12,689 bases of DNA from Chloroflexota bacterium (GTDB taxonomy: Bacteria > Chloroflexota > Anaerolineae > Promineifilales > Promineifilaceae), in the NCBI GenBank assembly GCA_020353135.1, contig CP070688.1:4258592-4271280 (forward strand). Direction: 5' to 3'. The notes under the pieces were generated by a model. It ran no database searches. It was not told the origin of the DNA and worked only from the letters and a program-made list of their open reading frames with translations. The first letter of the stretch is position 1. Each line of letters opens with the position of its first letter. This document shows positions 7,125 to 12,689 of this stretch, in pieces. Position numbers and translations under genes: made by a program.

Positions 7125-8006
7125 TCATGATCGTACCAACAGTCGCCGTATGGCGGCCGCCACGCGATCGGGGCGATCTTCCTGGAAATAGTGTCCGGCA
7201 TCCTCTACACGTTCCAGCCCGGCGTCGGGGAAGATACTAAGCCAGCGATCGATAACCTCGTCGCTGGCCAATAGCGTATCTTGTGTGCCCATCAGCAGCT
7301 CGACCGGCTTGCTATCCAGCTTGCCAAGCCCGGCATTTATGGCATCGAACAATTCGTCGGAGCGTTTGAGGGCCCGGGGGAAGACGTAGGTGCCCATCCG
7401 CGATTCAGGCGTAGGAAATGGTTCGGTGTAGGCTTTCAAGATGTCGGGCGATTTGCTCTCGGACCGGGTCAACGCCGACGACATGAGCCGATCGGCGAAG
7501 AAATTGCGGCGCAAGATCAAGTATTTACCTATCGGCCCACCGGCAATCGTGGCGAATAAGTAAAACGTCAGACTCTTGCTCCGCCAGGCAAAGGTGTTGC
7601 CCAAGACCAGGCCGGCCACATCGCCGGGACGCTGGACGGCGATGGACAAGCCGATGGGCCCACCCCAGTCCTGGCCGACGAGAACGAACCGTTCCAGAGA
7701 CAAATAATCGATCAGGGCATTTACCCAGGCCGCATGTTCCTGAGGTGTATAACCGTAGTTGGGTGGATGCTGGGACATCCCGAAACCAGGGTAGTCGACG
7801 GCAATAGAACGGCAGGAACCGTCCAGGCGCTTGATTACATTGCGATAGAGGAATGACCAGGTGGGGTTGCCATGGAGCATTATCACCGGAACGCCTTTGC
7901 CTTCGTCAATATAGTGCATGAAGGCGCCGTCACGCTCGAACCAATGCGAGTCAAAAGGGTATTCGGAATCGCTAACAGTAAAAGGACGCTCGGGGAAGTC
8001 GGTCAT
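7125..8006 (-). CDS. Haloalkane-dehalogenase-like alpha/beta hydrolase
   Basis: The start is the ATG at 8006, because GGAGG lies 6 nt upstream. The frame is open to an ATG at 8180, but that 58-residue extension is unlike the family and has no ribosome-binding site. The 293-residue product has the usual length for haloalkane dehalogenases. The oxyanion/halide loop HGNPTW (N47) is present. The nucleophile elbow VGQDWGG has Asp113 rather than Ser, with halide-binding W114 next to it. The acid candidate is D243 in GTQDTLL, and the base is H272 in EDAGHYFQEDRP. An Asp-His-Asp triad with an Asn-Trp pair is the pattern described for the HLD-III branch. The expected reaction is hydrolysis of a carbon-halogen bond through an aspartyl ester. 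Epoxide hydrolases share the Asp nucleophile, but they lack this Asn-Trp pair. Substrate is unknown. Confidence 0.85.
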   Translation of the reverse strand: MTDFPERPFTVSDSEYPFDSHWFERDGAFMHYIDEGKGVPVIMLHGNPTWSFLYRNVIKRLDGSCRSIAVDYPGFGMSQHPPNYGYTPQEHAAWVNALIDYLSLERFVLVGQDWGGPIGLSIAVQRPGDVAGLVLGNTFAWRSKSLTFYLFATIAGGPIGKYLILRRNFFADRLMSSALTRSESKSPDILKAYTEPFPTPESRMGTYVFPRALKRSDELFDAINAGLGKLDSKPVELLMGTQDTLLASDEVIDRWLSIFPDAGLERVEDAGHYFQEDRPDRVAAAIRRLLVRS

Positions 8007-8182
8007 TATTTGCCTCCATTCTATGTGCAGGAAGGGGCCCGGCCCGCGTTTCGATATGAATGACACCCGGCCTGGATACCTGGCATTTCCTCCACAGAAA
8101 GACCTATTTGAGGACGCGAAAAACGCGGGCAAGCATCTTTCTTTCAGCGCTGGTCCATGCTCGTCCGCGTCCAACCACAAAT

Positions 8183-8995
8183 CTATTGGGTAGCTAGATT
8201 ACTGGCAATTAACGACGCGTAGCCCAGCTTGCCTTCACGGACTGCCTCAGCCGCGCTTCGGGCGATGATCCTGGCCTGGTCGAAATCGGCGCCAGGCAGG
8301 TCTATCTTTTTCAACTTCACCAACAGCTCGGCTCCCAATAACTTAGCCCGGACGTCGGCCACCGTCTGGCTCAAGGCTTCGTCGTGAACCTCGACCTGGT
8401 CTACGTCCAGCCCAGCGGCAGCCAGGTATTCGACGTAACGATCCACCGGCTTGGCATCGGCAATACAGGCCACCCAGGCCAGCAGACCTTCGAGCTCGGC
8501 CGGCAAAGGTCCAGATCGGGTCAAATCGCTCAGTCCCAACCGGCCGCCGGCCCGCAGCACGCGGGCGATCTCGGCCGCTGCCTTCGTCTTATCTGGGAAC
8601 GTACAGAAGGCGCACTCACAAATGACGGCGTCGAAACTGCTGTCGTCAAATGGTAACTGCTCGGCGTCCCCCAACTCGAAACCCACCCGATTGGCCAGGC
8701 CAGCCTCGGCCGCGGCCACATTGGCCAGGGCCACAGATTGGCGGCCGTAATCGACGCCGACAACCTGGCAGCCAAAACGTTTAGCCAGGAAGATAGCGCT
8801 GCCGCCCGTGCCTGAGGCAACATCCAGCACCCGTTGATCCGGTTCCAGTTCCATCAGGCTGCCCAGCCGTTCGGTCAGCATCAGACCGCCAGGGTGGAAG
8901 GAGTCGCCCAGCAGTAACCTGGCCCAGTCGCTTTCGTAGACGGCCGCGCAGCAAGCTTTGATCTCCTCGTTTGCTTCCAGAACGTCAATCGACAA
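8183..8995 (-). CDS. Cys-rich class I SAM methyltransferase paired with the radical SAM gene
   Basis: This 270-residue protein starts at TTG 8995. No in-frame ATG occurs before residue 39, and a later start would delete the CC motif. AAAAGGA lies about 11 nt upstream, overlapping the stop of the radical SAM gene 8 nt away, so the two are coupled. SAM-binding motif I is RVLDVASGTGGSA at 55-67, strand 2 ends in VVGVDYG at 78-84, and GDAEQLPFDDSSFDAVICECAF spans 109-130. Its cysteines are unusual: C15-C16, C76, C126, C128, C131 and C177. Spaced cysteines in a methyltransferase recall arsenite methyltransferases, which bind As(III) by thiols, but overall identity with ArsM is not evident to me. 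The product could methylate a thiol, a metalloid or the radical SAM product. The function remains unassigned. Confidence 0.85.
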   Translation of the reverse strand: MSIDVLEANEEIKACCAAVYESDWARLLLGDSFHPGGLMLTERLGSLMELEPDQRVLDVASGTGGSAIFLAKRFGCQVVGVDYGRQSVALANVAAAEAGLANRVGFELGDAEQLPFDDSSFDAVICECAFCTFPDKTKAAAEIARVLRAGGRLGLSDLTRSGPLPAELEGLLAWVACIADAKPVDRYVEYLAAAGLDVDQVEVHDEALSQTVADVRAKLLGAELLVKLKKIDLPGADFDQARIIARSAAEAVREGKLGYASLIASNLATQ

Positions 8996-9003
8996 GAGAT
9001 GAA

Positions 9004-10581
9004 TTATCCTTTTGTCTTGTGTCCGGCAGAGGCGCCATTGGTGGGCGTCTGGCCATTACCGCTATTCGCTCCCGGCGCGTGCTGGAATGAAAAAGTGAGC
9101 GGCGGCGGATCGTAAACCTGGCCCTGAGATTCAGCCCTGGCTCGCGCTCGTTGGTGGCCGGTGAGCTGGACCCGGGCCTGTTCACGATATCCTACGCTAT
9201 TATAGGCGCAAAAGGGGATTTGTTTACCATCCGGCAGCAAGATTTCCTTGCAGCATTTCATTAAGTTCTTCTGGTTGAAGGTCCAGGGGTCCATGAAATC
9301 CTGGAGCATGATCATGAACATGGTGCCCGGGAAGGCATAACCCAAATCCAGGTCCAGGCCGCAAGCCGCGCAGGAGATGGCGAAGTCGCTCATGGCCTTG
9401 TCGGAACCGGGCACGGCCGACGATGACCACAAACCTTCCAGCGCCGTCTTAACATCGGAGCCCAGCTGGGGCAAAGCGCGATTGGTGATGTAGTCCAGGT
9501 ACTCGTCCACGTCGAGAATCCGCGGCAAGGGTAGGACCTGGTCGTCTTCGATGTAGGCATAGGTGACGGAGTTACAAGTGGGAAAACAACAGGGAACGGG
9601 TACGAAGTCGGAGAACATGAAGAGGCCGTCGGTCTGTTGCTCTATAAGATTCAGTACGTCGGGGTTGGTCATGCGCTGCAGCGGATCATGCTCGGCATGC
9701 CGGCCGGCGTGAAAAGCGGGTTGGAAGTTGATGCCGAAGACGGCCGGATGTTCCAGGCCGAAACGGACGATGCGGCCGACTTCGTGATCATTGAGGCCGC
9801 GCTCAATGGCTGGAACCAGGACTACCGGGCATTTGGCCTCGGCCAGGCGATCTAAGGCCCTATATTTCTCATCCAAGATATCTGGCTCGCCGCGGATGAC
9901 TTCGTAGGTTTTGTCGTCAAAACCGTCGAACTGAAAATAGATCGCCGGCTGGATTTCGGCCAATTCGGCCAGAAAATCGTCGTCGTGGGCGATGCGTCGG
10001 CCGTTAGTGTTGAGCATGACGTGCCGTATGTTATGCGACTTGGCTGCTCGCAGCATGGGAATGATCTGCGGGTGAATCGTCGGTTCGCCGCCTGAGAATT
10101 GAACGACTTCGGGAAAACCTTCGGTGGCCACAAAGTGGTCCAATATACCTTCTACTTCCTCCAGGGTGAGATTGAAGCCTGCCCCGGCATCGGCGTAACA
10201 AAGCGGGCAATCCATGTTGCAGGCGCTATTCACTTCGATGATCCCCACGCAGGCATGTTGCTGGTGATCCGGGCACAGACCACAATCGTACGGGCAGCCG
10301 TGAACCACTTCAGTGGTGTATTGCAAGGGTATTGTGCCAGGTTTATTGTACTTGGTTTGCTCGGTATAGGCCTGGGCGTCGCCGTATATCAAAGCCTCGA
10401 AATGGCCATGCTCGGGACATCGTTTGTGCATGTAGACCTTGTTGTCCCGCAGCAAGACCTTGGCGTCGATGGCCCGGCGACAAATCGGACAAATACTCCT
10501 GGTCAATTCGTAGAAGACGTAGTCGGCGTCGCTTTTTTCGGTTATCTGTTTATCTGGGATTGTGACAGTTGAATCAGTCAT
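9004..10581 (-). CDS. Radical SAM protein, Tes/MJ0619-like family
   Basis: The start is the ATG at 10581, with AAGG 4 nt upstream; the ORF extends 31 codons further without homology-like features. The 525-residue product has the radical SAM cluster motif CNMDCPLC (C121, C125, C128) followed by the SAM-contacting FSGGEPTIHP at 162-171. It is preceded by extra metal-binding pairs: CPIC (C31, C34), C55 in KRCPEHGH, and CPYDCGLC with C111 (C96, C100, C103). More cysteines lie at 331, 332, 336, 404, 407, 443, 444 and 458. This N-terminal Cys layout and the HGCPYDCGLCPDHQQHAC block are characteristic of the family containing archaeal MJ0619 and the tetraether lipid synthase Tes, which couple carbon centres using several iron-sulfur clusters. 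The last 60 or so residues are low-complexity. It is the first gene of an operon with the Cys-rich methyltransferase. The substrate may be a lipid or pterin, or neither. Confidence 0.88.
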   Translation of the reverse strand: MTDSTVTIPDKQITEKSDADYVFYELTRSICPICRRAIDAKVLLRDNKVYMHKRCPEHGHFEALIYGDAQAYTEQTKYNKPGTIPLQYTTEVVHGCPYDCGLCPDHQQHACVGIIEVNSACNMDCPLCYADAGAGFNLTLEEVEGILDHFVATEGFPEVVQFSGGEPTIHPQIIPMLRAAKSHNIRHVMLNTNGRRIAHDDDFLAELAEIQPAIYFQFDGFDDKTYEVIRGEPDILDEKYRALDRLAEAKCPVVLVPAIERGLNDHEVGRIVRFGLEHPAVFGINFQPAFHAGRHAEHDPLQRMTNPDVLNLIEQQTDGLFMFSDFVPVPCCFPTCNSVTYAYIEDDQVLPLPRILDVDEYLDYITNRALPQLGSDVKTALEGLWSSSAVPGSDKAMSDFAISCAACGLDLDLGYAFPGTMFMIMLQDFMDPWTFNQKNLMKCCKEILLPDGKQIPFCAYNSVGYREQARVQLTGHQRARARAESQGQVYDPPPLTFSFQHAPGANSGNGQTPTNGASAGHKTKG

Positions 10582-10677
10582 CCTACCTTCGCTCACTAAA
10601 TTCGTCGATCGCCCACCCCCGTCATTTCGATGGCTCCCAGCATATGCCGCACTTGAATAGTGAGATGTAAGCATCGT

Positions 10678-10705
10678 ACCATAGTTACGAGAATTGTTCA
10701 GTCAA
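10678..10705 (-). promoter_or_regulatory. Possible promoter for the radical SAM operon
   Basis: On the minus strand TTGACT (10705-10700) is followed after 16 nt by TATGGT (10683-10678). These match the vegetative consensus at 5 of 6 and 4 of 6 bases. It would give a leader of about 90 nt before the chosen ATG. Confidence 0.3.
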
Positions 10706-10706
10706 A

Positions 10707-10722
10707 TCTAATGTGAATTAGA
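10707..10722. promoter_or_regulatory. Inverted repeat, candidate operator between divergent genes
   Basis: TCTAAT (10707-10712) and ATTAGA (10717-10722) are perfect arms around GTGA. The element sits beside the candidate -35 of the radical SAM operon. On the plus strand it overlaps TAGAAT (10719-10724), a possible -10 for the selenoprotein gene. A dimeric regulator bound here could control both directions. No regulator gene is in the window. Confidence 0.4.
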
Positions 10723-10760
10723 ATACTGTCCTATGCTGCTTGTCGGGATAAGGTGGTGCT

Positions 10761-11540
10761 ATGGAAATACTCGAAAATCGTGAACCGTGGATTGAAACCT
10801 ATCGCCAGGTCTGGCTGACTAATCTGGCGGCGACCGGAGCGACCGACTGGCGGATCTACCCCATCCCACGAAATGAAAAAACGCCTGGCGCGCGCGGTGT
10901 CAAGTTAAGTGAAAGCCGCCTGATGTTGATCTCCTCGGCCGGCGGGTACCTGCAGGGCAGCCAGGAGCCCTTCGACGCAGTCGATCTACTCGGCGATTAC
11001 ACCATGCGGACCTTTCCCGCCAACACGCCGTTCCAGGACCTGGCCTACGCTCACGACCATTATGACCACGCCATGATCGAACGTGACCCCCAGGTAGCGC
11101 TTCCGCTACGTCACTTGCAAAAGCTCGTCGCCGATAGGCGCATCGGTTCATTGACGTCGTCAGTAGTTAGCTTCATGGGCTATCAGCCGGACGCGGCCCG
11201 GACTGTCGACGAATTAGTTCCCCGCATCGCGGCGATCGCCAGGGAAGAGCGTGCCGATGCAGCGCTGCTGGCGCCGGTCTGACCGCTCTGCCACCAGTCC
11301 GTGGGACTGGTAGCCCGAGCCCTGGAAATGGAAGGCATCGCCACGGCCGTCGTGGGTTGGAATGGCGGGCGTATGCGAATGGTCTCAGTGCCGCGTATGG
11401 TCATCACCCGGCTGTCTCGAGGAGTTGCTTTCGGCCGGCCCGGCGACAAGGCGCAACAATACCGGGTACTAGAGGCGACCCTGGCCTTGCTGGAGGTAGA
11501 CGCGCCTCTCGAACCGCTTTATCTGGATGAGGCGATGTGA
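10761..11540 (+). CDS. GrdB-like selenoprotein (in-frame UGA read as selenocysteine)
   Basis: Read through the single TGA at 11280-11282, this is one 259-residue protein of the glycine/sarcosine/betaine reductase selenoprotein B family. Residues 1-173 and 175-259 are in the same frame. Family features include ESRLMLISSAGGYL at 51-64, FDAVDLLGDYTMRTFP at 71-86, and the His/Asp-rich AYAHDHYDH at 95-103. IGSLTSSVVSFMGY lies at 128-141, and VGLVARALEMEGIAT and FGRPGDKAQQY lie after the TGA. U174 heads the redox motif U-P-L-C (C177) in the stretch LLAPV-U-PLCHQSVG, where relatives carry Cys or Sec. AAGGTGG 4 nt before the ATG is a good ribosome-binding site. True GrdB proteins of glycine reductase are larger and act with GrdA and GrdC, which are absent. 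This short branch is probably a stand-alone thiol/selenol oxidoreductase of unknown substrate. Expression needs SelA, SelB, SelC and SelD elsewhere. A nonsense mutation is the alternative, but the site and hairpin argue against it. Confidence 0.85.
11285..11320 (+). promoter_or_regulatory. Bacterial SECIS-like stem-loop downstream of the UGA
   Basis: The seven bases 11294-11300 (CCAGTCC) pair perfectly with 11304-11310 (GGACTGG) around the loop GTG (11301-11303). A11293-T11311 extends the stem to 8 bp. Below one C/A mismatch, 11290-11291 pair with 11313-11314, and 11285-11288 pair with 11317-11320. The loop begins 18 nt after the UGA and its first base is G. The published bacterial SECIS consensus asks for a 16-37 nt distance and a G in the first two loop positions. 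Its role would be to recruit SelB with Sec-tRNA. The hairpin is within the coding sequence, as in all bacterial selenoprotein genes. Confidence 0.75.
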
Positions 11541-12689
11541 TTAACGGAGCAGCCTCGCTGGCCGCGCTTTACGGCGTCGAGCAAGACAATTCAATTCGGG
11601 CGTTCGTCAATCGTCACGCTCCGATCATCCGGCTTGACGACAATGAGCCTTTCCGGCCGTTGGCGGCCGGCTACACGATCTTTCACCAGAATGGAAGATC
11701 GCCATCATTCGACCGGAAGATACGCGTCCGGAGCCGGAAGTGGAAAGCGGACCAGGTGATCGAATACGCCATCTGGTGGGACTGGGATATTAACCATCTG
11801 TATGAGCTGGAGCATATCTGGGTCTACTTGGGCCAGGGTGGGCAGGTGATAAAGGTCGAAGGAAGCTGGCACGGCGAGGTGAGGGACCTAGCAGCGAACG
11901 GCCGGTTGCCGATGAAGGACACGCATCCGGTCGTCCATGCTGCGCCGGGCAAACATGCTTTCGCGCCGGGGATCAAGCAGTTTCAGCGGCGGCAGGCCAA
12001 GATACCGGGCGTTACAACCCGCTTTGCCGGCGCATCGGGCCTTCCCATCAACGGCCTCTTCAAGGGCGAGATCGAGCGTTCGCCGCCGGTGGACCGTCTC
12101 ATCCATAGTTATTTGACTCGCTTCGCCTTTGAACCGAGCTGGGATTTCACTCGAGTTTTCACTTTCAACCGGGAAATGCTGGTTCCCTGGCCCGCTTTGC
12201 GGCAGTGGATACCGCGGCGGGTGAAGCAGTGGATAGGTTTGCTGCGGCAGGAGATAGGGCCGGAGCAGTATCGCACGCTGCGCATGGTTCCTTGTTCCAG
12301 CAGGGAGCAGATCTATGCGGCCGGGCGGATGAGTATGGACATGGTAGTTCTGGACATTGGCCGCAACCGTTGGGGATTTCCGGCGCTGGTAGATGGGCCC
12401 GGCCGGACGGCGGGAGCGAACCTGGTGAGCCTATTGTTGGCCTGCCGGCGGGCGCGCATCGGCGCTTATCTGGTGATCCATGAGGAGCGCCTCATTCCCT
12501 GGCTGGCCCGACTGCTCGGCCGGGAGGATGGGTCCGATTACCTGATGGCCGGCGCAACAGTCCCGGAGTGGACGGCGGCCATCAAGGCCAGATTGCCGCA
12601 CTATCGAACGGTACTTATCGTGGACAGGCCGCCAGATGATATTATCAGTGCTGCCCAAACGGCCGGCGCCAGTTACGTTCACGTGACAG
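11537..12689 (+). CDS. Unrecognised two-part protein, partial at the window edge
   Basis: From the GTG at 11537 the frame stays open for 384 codons to the last base, so the gene is truncated by the window end. The GTG overlaps the stop of the selenoprotein gene (GTGA), which implies translational coupling and perhaps a shared pathway. Residues 30-145 are rich in Trp, His and acidic residues. Blocks such as NEPFRPLAAGYTIF (36-49), IEYAIWWDWDINHLYELEH (75-93), SWHG (110-113) and PGKHAFAP (137-144) look conserved and soluble, and I cannot name this domain. After about residue 250, MSMDMVVLDIGRNRWGFPALVDG resembles the second strand region of glycerophosphodiester phosphodiesterase TIM barrels. 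The usual metal-binding Glu is Val here, so a GDPD-like function is only a weak guess. No signal peptide or membrane helix is evident. Confidence 0.75.
   Translation, partial: MINGAASLAALYGVEQDNSIRAFVNRHAPIIRLDDNEPFRPLAAGYTIFHQNGRSPSFDRKIRVRSRKWKADQVIEYAIWWDWDINHLYELEHIWVYLGQGGQVIKVEGSWHGEVRDLAANGRLPMKDTHPVVHAAPGKHAFAPGIKQFQRRQAKIPGVTTRFAGASGLPINGLFKGEIERSPPVDRLIHSYLTRFAFEPSWDFTRVFTFNREMLVPWPALRQWIPRRVKQWIGLLRQEIGPEQYRTLRMVPCSSREQIYAAGRMSMDMVVLDIGRNRWGFPALVDGPGRTAGANLVSLLLACRRARIGAYLVIHEERLIPWLARLLGREDGSDYLMAGATVPEWTAAIKARLPHYRTVLIVDRPPDDIISAAQTAGASYVHVT

Noticed and set aside
8028..8093. A 21-codon leader ORF on the minus strand just upstream of the hydrolase ribosome-binding site
   Set aside because: Its start is only about 2 nt from a GGAGG, too close for good initiation, and the peptide shows no attenuation-like codon run; chance is likely.
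8110..8130. CGCG-AAAAA-CGCG hairpin after the Cys-rich methyltransferase
   Set aside because: The stem is only 4 bp and there is no T tract on the minus strand, so I do not call it a terminator.
8007..8180. 58-residue N-terminal extension of the alpha/beta hydrolase from an ATG at 8180
   Set aside because: There is no ribosome-binding site and no family-like sequence, while the ATG at 8006 has GGAGG at good spacing and gives the normal family length.
10582..10674. 31-residue N-terminal extension of the radical SAM protein
   Set aside because: The ATG at 10581 has AAGG at proper spacing and the extension shows no motif. It is more likely leader DNA with promoter and operator elements upstream.
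10761..11282. Stand-alone 173-residue protein or pseudogene ending at the TGA
   Set aside because: The same frame continues with family-typical sequence for 85 residues, the TGA sits at the redox position, and a SECIS-like stem follows. A nonsense mutation remains possible but is less likely.
12205..12483. 92-residue plus-strand ORF and the opposite-strand ORFs at 11888-12106 and 12431-12682
   Set aside because: All lie within the long open frame from 11537 to the window end, which has conserved-looking blocks and a coupled start; these are shadows.

Overview
The window is GC-rich and gene-dense, with no rRNA, tRNA, IS element or CRISPR array and no gene-free stretch longer than 300 bases. 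The gene styles (LysM lipoprotein with an acidic tether, WcaJ-type sugar transferase, Tat-exported cyclase, SagB-type nitroreductase) and the abundance of GGCCGG/CCGGCC words suggest an environmental bacterium, possibly Chloroflexota. That assignment is an inference from style, not proof. Most genes end in ordinary TGA, TAA or TAG stops, so the code is standard apart from the recoding case below.

Layout. Positions 3-2575 (minus) hold two translationally coupled surface-polysaccharide genes: a GT4 glycosyltransferase, then a polyprenyl-phosphate sugar-1-phosphate transferase. Positions 2688-4922 (plus) hold a LysM lipoprotein with a good promoter and an inverted repeat at its predicted transcript start, an ADP-ribose-pyrophosphatase-type Nudix hydrolase, and a Tat-exported cyclase-family (kynurenine-formamidase-like) enzyme. 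A strong hairpin at 4955-4976 separates these from the convergent minus-strand block. That block (5037-10581) contains a cytochrome-b-like/SagB nitroreductase fusion, a SAM methyltransferase, a haloalkane-dehalogenase-like alpha/beta hydrolase, a Cys-rich SAM methyltransferase and a large Cys-rich radical SAM protein of the Tes/MJ0619 type. The last two are 8 bp apart and form an operon.

The highlight lies divergently from the radical SAM operon. At 10761-11540 there is a GrdB-like (glycine/sarcosine/betaine reductase selenoprotein B family) gene interrupted by one in-frame TGA at 11280-11282. The TGA falls exactly at the first position of a UxxC redox motif (U-P-L-C). It is followed, 18 nt later, by a perfect 7-8 bp stem with a 3-nt loop beginning with G, which fits the bacterial SECIS consensus. 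The gene is therefore best read as one 259-residue selenoprotein, not as two ORFs or a pseudogene. Its stop overlaps the GTG start (GTGA) of a further gene that remains open for 384 codons to the window edge. That gene has an unrecognised Trp/His-rich N-terminal domain and a possibly GDPD-like C-terminal part.

The 179-bp region between the radical SAM and selenoprotein genes carries a 6-4-6 inverted repeat that could be a shared operator. A redox- or thiol-linked system made of the selenoprotein, its coupled partner, the radical SAM enzyme and the Cys-rich methyltransferase is a hypothesis from neighbourhood only.
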